Positions 25,457 to 33,165 of a stretch of DNA of 64,000 nucleotides are shown piece by piece (the stretch's first letter is position 1; every line of letters begins with the position of its first letter). The notes under the pieces are model-generated. The model was given only the letters and a program-made list of their open reading frames with translations. It searched no databases and was not told where the DNA came from. The position numbers and the translations under genes are program-made. The stretch comes from Nitrincola schmidtii (GTDB lineage: Bacteria; Pseudomonadota; Gammaproteobacteria; Pseudomonadales; Balneatricaceae): positions 124,001-188,000 of the forward strand of contig NZ_WBOL01000004.1 of NCBI RefSeq assembly GCF_008973715.1. The letters are read 5' to 3'.

Positions 25457-26761
25457 ATGATGCGATCTAACTATCTTTTTTCTCCTTGTCGTTCACTCAT
25501 ACTGAGCGCCACTTTAATACTGCCACTGACCATGCTTTCTGCCTGTGCTTCGACGCAAATCGAAAAGGAACAGGTTGAAGCATCCAATACCTCTACTGCT
25601 GTAACGCAGACAGTGGCACAAAACACCCCTCAGCCGGCACAGCCACAGCAACGCCACGAAAGCTTTGATGCTTGGCTAGCTGACTTTCGTCGTGATGCTG
25701 CGAGTCAGGGTATCAGTGCGCGAGCTCTGTCGGCCTTGGACAATGTTCGCTATATTGAACGGATCATAGAACTTGATCGTCACCAGCCCGAATTTGTCAG
25801 ACCTATTTGGGAATATTTGGATGGTGCTGTCTCCAGAACTCGCATCTCCAACGGCCAAAACAGATTAGATGAACATCGTCAAACCGCGCTGCAAATGCAG
25901 CAACGCTATGGTGTGCCGGCTGAAATTATTGTCTCTATCTGGGGCATTGAAAGTGATTATGGTCGTAACTTTGGCAGCTTTTCAGCATTAAGCTCCTTTG
26001 CCACCCTAGCCTACGATGGTCGCCGCAGTGAGTTTGCGCGAACAGAGCTATTGGCCGCATTACGCATCATTGATAGTGGCGAGATTGCTGCTGATGAGAT
26101 GATCGGTTCATGGGCGGGTGCAATGGGGCATACTCAATTTATTCCATCCAGCTTTGAATCTTACGCTAAAGATGGTGATGGCGATGGTCGTCGAGATATT
26201 TGGGGTAGTATTCCTGATGTCATGGCATCCACGGCCAATTATCTGGCACAAGCAGGTTGGCAAGCCAATCAACCTTGGGGGATAGAGGTCATCTTACCCG
26301 CCAACTTTGATTTTACCCAAACCGATCGTCGCAGCAGTGCTGAATGGTCAGCTCAGGGTATTAGAGCCATCAGTGGCAACCTTCCCAATTTCGCTAGTGC
26401 TGCAGTGATTGTTCCCGCGGGTGCACAAGGCCCTGCGTTTATGGTCGGACCTAATTTCAATGCCATTCTTCGCTATAACAACGCCACCAGCTATGCCTTA
26501 GCGGTCGCTACTCTGGCTGATGCCATCATGGGCAGACCCGGTATTCAGCAATCTTGGCCTCGTGATCAAGTGCCTTTAACACGTGCTCAAGTGCGTGAAT
26601 TGCAAGAAGCACTCAACAACCGTGGTTACAATGTTGGCGTCGCCGATGGCATTATGGGGCCAAATACACGCAATGGTTTAAGAGCTTTTCAGCGCGACCA
26701 AGGACTTGTGCCTGATGGTTTTGCGACCCAGTCGCTGTTAGAGAGAATTAGAGGTCGTTAG
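25457..26761 (+). CDS. Lytic murein transglycosylase, MltB family, with peptidoglycan-binding domain
   Basis: 434 aa. Lipoprotein signal with lipobox LSAC (Cys near residue 29), a Pro/Gln-rich linker, then the SLT_2/MltB domain (FDAWLADFRRDAASQGIS, WGIESDYGRNFG with catalytic Glu at about 165, GSWAGAMGHTQFIPSSF). A C-terminal PG_binding_1 domain follows (VRELQEALNNRGYNVGVADG, then GLRAFQRDQGL). Cleaves the MurNAc-GlcNAc bond to 1,6-anhydro products, anchored to the outer membrane. A strong terminator follows. Divergent from the RpiR gene and functionally unrelated to the nitrogen genes. Confidence 0.93.
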   Translation: MMRSNYLFSPCRSLILSATLILPLTMLSACASTQIEKEQVEASNTSTAVTQTVAQNTPQPAQPQQRHESFDAWLADFRRDAASQGISARALSALDNVRYIERIIELDRHQPEFVRPIWEYLDGAVSRTRISNGQNRLDEHRQTALQMQQRYGVPAEIIVSIWGIESDYGRNFGSFSALSSFATLAYDGRRSEFARTELLAALRIIDSGEIAADEMIGSWAGAMGHTQFIPSSFESYAKDGDGDGRRDIWGSIPDVMASTANYLAQAGWQANQPWGIEVILPANFDFTQTDRRSSAEWSAQGIRAISGNLPNFASAAVIVPAGAQGPAFMVGPNFNAILRYNNATSYALAVATLADAIMGRPGIQQSWPRDQVPLTRAQVRELQEALNNRGYNVGVADGIMGPNTRNGLRAFQRDQGLVPDGFATQSLLERIRGR

Positions 26762-26768
26762 GATATCC

Positions 26769-26804
26769 GAGTGAGTTGGATGCTCTCATCCAACTCACTC
26801 TTTT
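26769..26804 (+). terminator. Rho-independent terminator after the lytic transglycosylase
   Basis: Perfect 14-bp stem, GAGTGAGTTGGATG (26769-26782) and CATCCAACTCACTC (26787-26800), CTCT loop, then TTTT and TTTGG/TTTT stretches on the plus strand. Also separates it from the convergent TonB-receptor gene. Confidence 0.9.
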
Positions 26805-26808
26805 GGTT

Positions 26809-28827
26809 TTAGAATCTAGTTGTCAACTTGACCCAGCCAGATCGACCCGGTTCATTCACTTGCGTATTATTTCCAAACACATCTTCTCGATTGAGATGGT
26901 TAGCGTAGGTTTTATCCAATAAGTTATTCACACCAGCGCTCAAGGTAAAGGCTGGATTTAACTGATAGGCCAAGTGAGCATTAACAACATCGTAACCAGA
27001 CGTTTTTCTTGAGTCCTGACCACCGCAACTGGTTCCAGCTAGACATACCTTGTCCTGTTTCGCCGCAATCAACCAGTCCAAACCAGCGGTTAAAGCATCT
27101 TGCTGGTAAGTTAAACCCAGTGTGGCCGTTAAAGGCGGTATTTGTGACAGATTCGAATTGTCATCACGATTCTTTCCTCTTACCCAAGCAATACCATTAC
27201 TGAATTGTAAATTAGGTGTCATCTGCCACACCAGATCCGCTTCAGCACCATAGATTTCAGCTGTTATATTGGAGTAACGGTTATTTTTTCTGAGAATGTA
27301 GTCGTCTACACGATTGTAATAACCGGCTAGTGACCAACTTAAATCCGAAGTTTCCGAGGCTAAGACGAGCTCTAACTGATGATGCTTTTCTGGATCTAAG
27401 GATGGATTGCCACGCCAATTACCCATCGCGATATAGCGCTCTGTTGCATCAGATGTTCTCACACTGCGTGACACAGTTGTTTCAACACGATACTGCTCAT
27501 CAAGCTTGTGTATCCAACTTAAAAAGCCACTCAGATTATTCTCAGAACTACGGTTCTTAGCATTAGCACCGAAAAGATCATTGGGTGTTTGCCCATTGAG
27601 CATACCACCTGTAAATGTCTCATTTGCCCTGCCTGCTTTTGCACTAACATGATCATATCGAGCACCCGCTTGAAGCAAATCTCGCTCTGTCAAAACATGA
27701 GTGAGTTGTGCAAACAGACCCGTTTGTTCCAAATTGACATCTGGCCATTGAATACCTGTGACCCTTCCCTTCATTGGACCCTTTCCAATGATTGCAGAGG
27801 CATTACGATTATTTTTCTGGTAATCCAAACCCCATTGTATGTCGGTGCTACTCAGATGACTATCAAACAGCAACCTTGCACCCGACGTATCAGAGTTCGT
27901 TGGTGCTCTCATCGCCATCGGTGCGGTTTGATTTCTCAGTGAAAAGTTATCCATTAAATGATCTACTTCAGCACGATATATCTCGGCTCTGACTCTTTCG
28001 ATCACGCCACCCTGAGTCACATGATCTAGTTTTAACCGATAGGTTGTTGAGTCACTATAAGGCGAGTCCATCCCTGCGCCTGGGAAGAGAACATCTTTTT
28101 CATTGGCTTGCTCTACACTCGCCTCAAGCCATGTCGAGTCTGCTACCTTGAGCCCAGCTAGCAACGCATAGGATTCAGATTCAAAAGAAGATCGAATGGT
28201 TCTGCTACTGCCATCTTTATAGTTTCCTGCACCTGTATGTCCAGCAATAAAGCGAACATAACCTTCTTCTGTCCCTGCCGCTAAATCGGCAGCTAATTGG
28301 GTCGTATCACTATTACCCGTATAGGCAGCTGAGATTTCTCCACGTGTTTGTTTGTCAGCAAAGAAAACTGGGCGTACTCGTTCAAATAATACGGTACCAC
28401 CACTTCCTCCAGGTCCATAAATTACATCACGATTACCTTTAATCAAGGTAACGCGGTCAAAGGTTGCTGGAGATGCGTAAGTGGTTGGAGGGTCCATGCG
28501 ATTTGGACAACCTCCATATAAGAAAGCACCATCTAAGATAACATTAAGCTGATTCTGGCTTTGACCGCGGATCACCGGATCTATCCCTCTGCCTCCCATT
28601 CGAGAGCCAGAAACACCATTAATGGCCCGTAATAGATCTCCACCATCACTGGTAGGGGAAGCTTGAATGGATGGGACAGGTTGAGAAAAAACTCCACTAC
28701 CTAAAGGAATAGGTGCCGTAACCTCAATGGTGTAAAGCGGTTGAGTTGAGGTTTCAGCATTCGCAAACGATGCAACTACTGCACTGACAGCTATAGCTAA
28801 AGGAGTTAATAACCTAGACGATTTCAT
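26809..28827 (-). CDS. oprC: TonB-dependent copper receptor (OprC/NosA type)
   Basis: 672 aa. Signal peptide ending ANA-E, a plug domain (LLRAINGVSGSRMGGRGIDP, VILDGAFLYGG), and a 22-strand barrel finishing with a terminal aromatic residue (KLTTRF). The plug contains GGCPNRMDPPT, matching the CxxxM copper-binding site of Pseudomonas OprC. Imports copper across the outer membrane with TonB-ExbBD. Monocistronic on the minus strand; a 17-bp palindrome lies about 75 bp upstream. Confidence 0.92.
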   Translation of the reverse strand: MKSSRLLTPLAIAVSAVVASFANAETSTQPLYTIEVTAPIPLGSGVFSQPVPSIQASPTSDGGDLLRAINGVSGSRMGGRGIDPVIRGQSQNQLNVILDGAFLYGGCPNRMDPPTTYASPATFDRVTLIKGNRDVIYGPGGSGGTVLFERVRPVFFADKQTRGEISAAYTGNSDTTQLAADLAAGTEEGYVRFIAGHTGAGNYKDGSSRTIRSSFESESYALLAGLKVADSTWLEASVEQANEKDVLFPGAGMDSPYSDSTTYRLKLDHVTQGGVIERVRAEIYRAEVDHLMDNFSLRNQTAPMAMRAPTNSDTSGARLLFDSHLSSTDIQWGLDYQKNNRNASAIIGKGPMKGRVTGIQWPDVNLEQTGLFAQLTHVLTERDLLQAGARYDHVSAKAGRANETFTGGMLNGQTPNDLFGANAKNRSSENNLSGFLSWIHKLDEQYRVETTVSRSVRTSDATERYIAMGNWRGNPSLDPEKHHQLELVLASETSDLSWSLAGYYNRVDDYILRKNNRYSNITAEIYGAEADLVWQMTPNLQFSNGIAWVRGKNRDDNSNLSQIPPLTATLGLTYQQDALTAGLDWLIAAKQDKVCLAGTSCGGQDSRKTSGYDVVNAHLAYQLNPAFTLSAGVNNLLDKTYANHLNREDVFGNNTQVNEPGRSGWVKLTTRF

Positions 28828-28901
28828 AACATCTTTCCTTGGGTGTACTACTAGTAATGTTGATGGTCGGAAAGACTAGATGAAATGTTACTTATATAAA
28901 A

Positions 28902-28918
28902 TGTGACATGATGTCGCA
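28902..28918. promoter_or_regulatory. 17-bp palindrome upstream of oprC
   Basis: TGTGACATGATGTCGCA is a near-perfect dyad (TGyGACAT-n-ATGTCrCA) 75 bp before the oprC start, placed for a metal-responsive repressor. The regulator is not in the window. Confidence 0.5.
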
Positions 28919-28941
28919 GCAAAATATGAAAGCAACCTTAG

Positions 28942-28975
28942 TTGATGTTGGCTAGCTTAAAATAACCAACATCAA
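28942..28975 (-). terminator. Hairpin at the 3' end of the methyltransferase operon
   Basis: TTGATGTTGG (28942-28951) pairs with CCAACATCAA (28966-28975), overlapping the last codon of the methyltransferase gene. No T-run follows, so terminator status is tentative. Confidence 0.4.
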
Positions 28976-29436
28976 AACCAACGCGGCACACGCCTCTTAT
29001 AGTTAAGATACTCATTGCCAAAATGCACTTCCAACGCCTCTTCTTCTGGCTCTATCTGCATTTTAACTAACACCAAGATAAAGATCGGTAACATCAGGAT
29101 AGGTGTCACACTACCTAACCAAATCCACCAACCGACTAACATCACTAGCATGCCGAAATACATAGGATTTCTGGAGTAGCGATAAAGTCCAGTGGTCACC
29201 AGATGTGTGGCAGCACTGGGACGCATGGGATTGGGAGTGGTATGAAGCTTTAAAAATAAGCTTAAGGACCATAGATCAGATAAACCTGCCAGCACAATCA
29301 ATACCAATCCTGCATAACGCCAAGGCATTTCTAGCCAGTGATAAAGCGGAAAATAACGATTCAGCAGCCACATCAAAGCCGCGAACAATAGTAAGTAGAC
29401 TGGTGGTGGTATCAGAGTTTTCAATCGATTGCGCAT
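28972..29436 (-). CDS. Isoprenylcysteine carboxyl methyltransferase-like membrane protein
   Basis: 154 aa from ATG 29436 (MRNRLKTLIPPPVYLL), which avoids overlap with yigZ. Four hydrophobic segments and the ICMT/PEMT-type SAM-binding signature LVTTGLYRYSRNPMYFGMLVMLVGW, with RVPRWF at the C-terminus. Family members methylate small lipophilic or protein carboxyl substrates at the inner membrane; bacterial substrates are mostly unknown. Downstream of yigZ and srkA in one operon. Confidence 0.85.
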   Translation of the reverse strand: MRNRLKTLIPPPVYLLLFAALMWLLNRYFPLYHWLEMPWRYAGLVLIVLAGLSDLWSLSLFLKLHTTPNPMRPSAATHLVTTGLYRYSRNPMYFGMLVMLVGWWIWLGSVTPILMLPIFILVLVKMQIEPEEEALEVHFGNEYLNYKRRVPRWF

Positions 29437-29452
29437 ACATCGCTCGTATTCT

Positions 29453-30067
29453 TTATGGGTTACTATCTTGATCAATAGAATTTTCGTGAATATCCAATTC
29501 ACCCCGCGACTGATTTTTTAGTGCTTCTAGAAAAGGTTGTATCTGCTCCATGTCACCCCTCACTTCAGCCGTCACTTTTTCAGCATAGTGTATTTCTAGG
29601 CTAAGTTCGTATTGATCCGATAGATGTCTAAGTAATGACTCATGTTCATAATCAATGCGGACAACGACAGAGGATTGCGGACGAACTTCGATAAGTTCAG
29701 CACTATTTAGCGGTTCACTGATGGCTTGGCTGTATGCCCTCACAAGACCACCAGCTCCTAACTTTATCCCGCCAAAATAACGCACCACTGTCGCCAATAC
29801 ATTATCTAAGCCTTTATGCTGCAATACGTTCAGCATAGGGCGAGCTGCGGTTCCAGATGGCTCACCATCATCGGATTGACGCACTTGTCCGTTAACGAGC
29901 ATGGCATAGCAGATATGGCGTACGTCAGGGTGTTGCTGCCAGAGAGAGTCGACTATCGCCAGACCTTCAGCATGACTATAGATAGGTTCCACTCGACCGA
30001 TAAAACGCGATTTTTTGATTTCAAAATCACTGAATACTGAGTTATCAAGTGTTATAGAGTGTGACAT
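29453..30067 (-). CDS. yigZ: YigZ/IMPACT family protein
   Basis: 204 aa from ATG 30067 (MSHSITLDNS), the same length as the E. coli protein; 21 further in-frame residues upstream have no family support. Contains FEIKKSRFIG, the UPF0029 core SDDGEPSGTAARPMLNVL, VVRYFGGIKLGAGGLVRAYS and a C-terminal DUF1949 domain. Related to eukaryotic IMPACT, a regulator of GCN2; the bacterial role is not settled. Begins 16 bp after the srkA stop. Confidence 0.93.
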   Translation of the reverse strand: MSHSITLDNSVFSDFEIKKSRFIGRVEPIYSHAEGLAIVDSLWQQHPDVRHICYAMLVNGQVRQSDDGEPSGTAARPMLNVLQHKGLDNVLATVVRYFGGIKLGAGGLVRAYSQAISEPLNSAELIEVRPQSSVVVRIDYEHESLLRHLSDQYELSLEIHYAEKVTAEVRGDMEQIQPFLEALKNQSRGELDIHENSIDQDSNP

Positions 30068-30083
30068 AAGACAAGTATTCGAT

Positions 30084-31073
30084 TTATAACACCCGTAATA
30101 CCGGTTCCTGCAATGCTGAGAGCTGTTCACGCAATTGCAGTATATGCTCTCCCCAATAGCGCTCGGTATTAAACCATGGAAAACTTAGTGGAAACGCGGG
30201 GTCTTCCCAGCGACGAGCCAGCCATGCGCTATAGTGAAGCATTCGCAGAGTACGAAGCGGTTCAACCAGATGCAGCTCTCGTGGATCGAAGTCAGCAAAC
30301 TCTTGATAGCCCGCCAGCACTTCAGCCAACTGAAGTTCTCGCAGATGGCGTTCATTCTCACTTAGCAGCATCCACAAATCCTGCATTGCAGGTGCCATTC
30401 GCGCATCATCGAAGTCAACGAAATGGGCAAGATCATCACGCCACAACAGATTACCGCCGTGGCAATCGCCATGGACTCGTATGCTTTTGATATCGTCAAA
30501 GCGATGGAAAGCCTCTTCTATTTTCTGCATCAGATCACGAGTCAGCGATAGGTAAGCTTCACGCAGCGAGGCTGGCATAAAATCACGTGCTATCAGCTCA
30601 ATACTGTTATAGCCAAAGGAAGCTAAGTCGAGGGCTGGGCGTTCAATAAACGGTTTGGCTGCGCCAACTTGGTGCATGCGCCCCAAGGTATTACCTAACT
30701 GGTAAAGATGATCTGGGTTATCTAAATCAGGGGCGCGACCACCGCGTCTTGGAAACAGAGCTAGGCGAAAGTCTTGATAACGCAATAGACTCTCACCTTG
30801 ACTATTTTTTAATGGGGTAACAACTGATAGCTCTTGTTCTTCAAGTTCATAACAGAACTGATGTTCTTCTAAAATCTGGGCGTCTGACCAGCGACCGGGA
30901 CGGTAGAATTTCGCAATGATGGGGACTTCATCTTCAATACCCACCTGATACACTCGGTTTTCATAGCTGTTGAGCGCTAGAATACGGCCATCCGACAGAA
31001 AACCCTGCGCCTCAATGGCATCCAGAATAAAGTCTGGTGTCAGGGTTTCAAAAGGATGAGAAGATGTGTTCAC
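30084..31073 (-). CDS. srkA: Stress response kinase A (SrkA/RdoA/YihE)
   Basis: 329 aa from GTG 31073, chosen because CGGAG lies 7 bp upstream and the N-terminus (VNTSSHPFETLTPDF) then aligns with E. coli SrkA; a TTG at 31094 gives 7 extra residues. Kinase-like APH fold with LNSYENRVYQVG, catalytic loop VHGDCHGGNLLW and Mg-binding FVDFDDARM. A Ser/Thr kinase that counters stress-induced cell death in E. coli. Confidence 0.93.
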   Translation of the reverse strand: MNTSSHPFETLTPDFILDAIEAQGFLSDGRILALNSYENRVYQVGIEDEVPIIAKFYRPGRWSDAQILEEHQFCYELEEQELSVVTPLKNSQGESLLRYQDFRLALFPRRGGRAPDLDNPDHLYQLGNTLGRMHQVGAAKPFIERPALDLASFGYNSIELIARDFMPASLREAYLSLTRDLMQKIEEAFHRFDDIKSIRVHGDCHGGNLLWRDDLAHFVDFDDARMAPAMQDLWMLLSENERHLRELQLAEVLAGYQEFADFDPRELHLVEPLRTLRMLHYSAWLARRWEDPAFPLSFPWFNTERYWGEHILQLREQLSALQEPVLRVL

Positions 31074-31191
31074 TGAATACTCCGTAGCGTTCAAAAAATG
31101 ACTATAGCGATCAGAGTAACCTAAACACCTCGGAACTGACAGAGTTGATCGCTAAAGCCATCGATTAAAGCGAATAACTTCATAAAGTTAT

Positions 31192-31731
31192 TCATGTCTT
31201 GCCAAGCTTTTTGACCACCTCTATCCACTCAGGATCCAAGCGTATTTGCTCTGGATCTAACCCTAAGGATTCAATTTTAGTCATCAGTTTTTGCATGGGT
31301 TTTTGTAGCTCACTGATACCCGAATCATTTCCTTCTAGTTTATGCATCTGGGTCAACGCGAGATGATAAAAGCGTAATAGCTGAATAGCCGTGACGTTAT
31401 CTTGCTCTACGCCTGCTTCCACATGATGCATAATATTGGTTACTTTCATTAAAGAACGCTTTAACTTCCAGCTATATGCCGATGCTTCCATGATCGGGTG
31501 CTTCCACAAAATGGTTTTAAAAATAATCGTTGTCAGGGCAAAGCCTGCAAAAACGCCTGCCACATTCCAGACAAAATTATTGCCATCCGGGGTGCCGAAA
31601 TAAGACACACTTAAGGTCGATAACCCCATACCTAACACGGCAAAGATCGCGATCAGTATCCAGGTACTTTTGCGCGTTTCTTGGCGAAAAGCTTCTGGAT
31701 CTCGTTGTTCAATTTCAAAAAAGTCAGACAC
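31192..31731 (-). CDS. DUF3087 family membrane protein
   Basis: 179 aa, GTG start at 31731 with AGGAAA upstream. Two hydrophobic segments (about 25-45 and 52-75) followed by a soluble helical C-terminal half (ILWKHPIMEASAYSWKLKRS, then YHLALTQMHKLEG). Resembles the DUF3087 family of gammaproteobacteria, whose function is unknown. Located 118 bp upstream of srkA on the same strand. Confidence 0.8.
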   Translation of the reverse strand: MSDFFEIEQRDPEAFRQETRKSTWILIAIFAVLGMGLSTLSVSYFGTPDGNNFVWNVAGVFAGFALTTIIFKTILWKHPIMEASAYSWKLKRSLMKVTNIMHHVEAGVEQDNVTAIQLLRFYHLALTQMHKLEGNDSGISELQKPMQKLMTKIESLGLDPEQIRLDPEWIEVVKKLGKT

Positions 31732-31823
31732 CGTTATTTCCTGTCATCAGTTAGTAAGGTCTTATCCGCTCATCATACCCTCAAGTCACAGCCTGGCAAG
31801 ATTTACAGCATTTGTTGTTATGT

Positions 31824-31852
31824 GCGCTAGAGAACCGACAGAAGGCTAGCGC
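31824..31852. other. Short inverted repeat in the DUF3087 / Gly-zipper gap
   Basis: GCGCTAG (31824-31830) and CTAGCGC (31846-31852) with a 15-nt loop, in the divergent 215-bp gap. No regulator is apparent; nothing else recognisable in the gap. Confidence 0.35.
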
Positions 31853-31946
31853 TTCTATCATACTGATTAGCGACAGAGGCAAGCATCTGTGCAAGCTAAC
31901 ACTCTTGGCAGTTTAAGCTCATTAAATCATTCATTTAGGTATCAAC

Positions 31947-32186
31947 ATGAATATTTCAACAAAAACACACGGTAACTCAATTACTAAACGATTGATTGGA
32001 TTTACATTTATTGCAACAACACTGCTGGTGATGGGTTGTAGTGGTATGTCAAATCAAGACAAAAACACGGCCGCGGGTGCAAGTATCGGCGCGGTAGGTG
32101 GCGCAATACTGACTGGAGGTAGCGCAGCAGGCGCTGTTGGTGGCGCGGCAGTGGGTGGCGTTATTGGTCATGAAATCGACGAGTAA
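31947..32186 (+). CDS. Glycine-zipper outer-membrane lipoprotein
   Basis: 79 aa. Lipoprotein signal with lipobox VMGC (Cys at about 31). The mature part is mostly a Gly-zipper helix hairpin (GASIGAVGGAILTGGSAAGA, VGGAAVGGVIGHEIDE), like OsmB/YmgG-type proteins. Probably a small stress-related envelope protein. Followed 29 bp later by a DUF3096-like gene. Confidence 0.85.
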   Translation: MNISTKTHGNSITKRLIGFTFIATTLLVMGCSGMSNQDKNTAAGASIGAVGGAILTGGSAAGAVGGAAVGGVIGHEIDE

Positions 32187-32215
32187 TTGATTAACTTACG
32201 TTAAGAGGCCTACCT

Positions 32216-32371
32216 ATGAACATTAACTTAGCACTCACCCCAATCGTGTCGCTGATTGCAGGCATCCTCATATTACTGATGCCGCGCCTGCTCAACTACA
32301 TTGTTGCCATCTATTTGATTCTTATTGGCGTAATCGGCATTTTTGGCGCGGGTAATTTTAACTTTCGCTGA
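32216..32371 (+). CDS. DUF3096-like small membrane protein
   Basis: 51 aa (MNINLALTPIVSLIAGILIL, then LMPRLLNYIVAIYLILIGVI and GIFGAGNFNFR). Two adjacent hydrophobic segments separated by MPRLLN, the layout of DUF3096 proteins. AGAGGCC precedes ATG 32216. Easily missed because of its size. Co-directional with the Gly-zipper lipoprotein and convergent with gpt (19-bp gap). Confidence 0.8.
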   Translation: MNINLALTPIVSLIAGILILLMPRLLNYIVAIYLILIGVIGIFGAGNFNFR

Positions 32372-32390
32372 ATACCCTTACAGGAGCATG

Positions 32391-32900
32391 TCACTCAGAC
32401 TTTTTAGGACGTTCTGCTAAAGGTGTCGAGAAGATATGCTCCATATCCCAAGGAAAACGTATCCAAGTATCTTGGCTTACTTCAGTGATGAAAGTATCGA
32501 CCAAGGGCTTACCAGCGGGTTTAGCATAGATAGTGGCAAAGTGCGCTTTGGGCAACATTTCACGAACATGACGAGCGGTTTTGCCGGTATCGACTAAATC
32601 ATCAATTAAGATCATCCCTTCGCCGTCACCTGCCACACCTTTCAAAACCGACAGTTCGCCCTGAGCTGCAGCCGTGCCTGATTCATCACTTTTTTGATAA
32701 CTCACCACGCAAATAGTATCGATCAAACGGATATCCATCTCGCGCGCCAAAATGGCTGCAGGAACTAATCCACCCCGTGTTATCGCGATAATTCCTTTCC
32801 ATTCACCTTTATCCAGCAGGCGCCATGCTAATGCACGCGCATTACGGTGCAGTTCCTCCCAGCCTACAGGGAAGTCCATGCGGTAGTGATGTTCAGTCAT
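32391..32900 (-). CDS. gpt: Xanthine phosphoribosyltransferase
   Basis: 169 aa. PRPP-binding motif [14 protein letters not shown] near residues 95-108, N-terminal [19 protein letters not shown], and the XGPRT-type ending IRFPWD. Converts xanthine and guanine to nucleotides with PRPP. It competes with the catabolic GuaD/Xdh route encoded 8 kb to the right. Divergent from the GSIII gene. Confidence 0.93.
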   Translation of the reverse strand: MTEHHYRMDFPVGWEELHRNARALAWRLLDKGEWKGIIAITRGGLVPAAILAREMDIRLIDTICVVSYQKSDESGTAAAQGELSVLKGVAGDGEGMILIDDLVDTGKTARHVREMLPKAHFATIYAKPAGKPLVDTFITEVSQDTWIRFPWDMEHIFSTPLAERPKKSE

Positions 32901-32997
32901 GCTGTATTTCTCCAGAACGTCGTCAAGACGAGCCTAATTAGAGCCGTTGAGTAAAATGGTTAACTAATCGAGTAACGTAATGGGTTTTTCATTGTTA

Positions 32998-33045
32998 CTC
33001 ACCAAAATAGTGCACAAAGTTTATCAAAAGAACTATTTTGGTGTT
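32998..33045. promoter_or_regulatory. Two inverted NtrC-like sites upstream of GSIII
   Basis: The 12-mer ACTATTTTGGTG occurs at 33032-33043 and inverted as CACCAAAATAGT at 33000-33011. Extended, the first site reads CTCACCAAAATAGTGCA (32998-33014), close to TGCACC-N5-GGTGCA. Centres are 31 bp apart (three turns), about 100-130 bp upstream of the predicted start. An outer inverted repeat, AATGGGTTTTT (32979-32989) with AAAAACCCATT (33049-33059), encloses both. Confidence 0.7.
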
Positions 33046-33108
33046 AATAAAAACCCATTTTCTACGTAATTAACAGAAACGATAGCGCTAAGCCTTTAAA
33101 GTGACCCA

Positions 33109-33124
33109 TGGCTTAATACTTGCA
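33109..33124 (+). promoter_or_regulatory. Sigma-54 promoter of the GSIII gene
   Basis: TGGCTTAATACTTGCA: TGGC, N7, TTGCA, with GG-N10-GC spacing. Predicted start near 33135, 31 bp before the ATG. With the paired NtrC-like sites this is a textbook nitrogen-limitation promoter. Confidence 0.8.
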
Positions 33125-33165
33125 TCAATTATAGTTTATTTCCGATTCAACATTGAGGTTACTAG

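Noticed and set aside
32901-33165. Purine riboswitch or glutamine RNA upstream of gpt/GSIII
   Set aside because: The symmetric elements are explained better as DNA sites for NtrC, and no conserved riboswitch core was visible.
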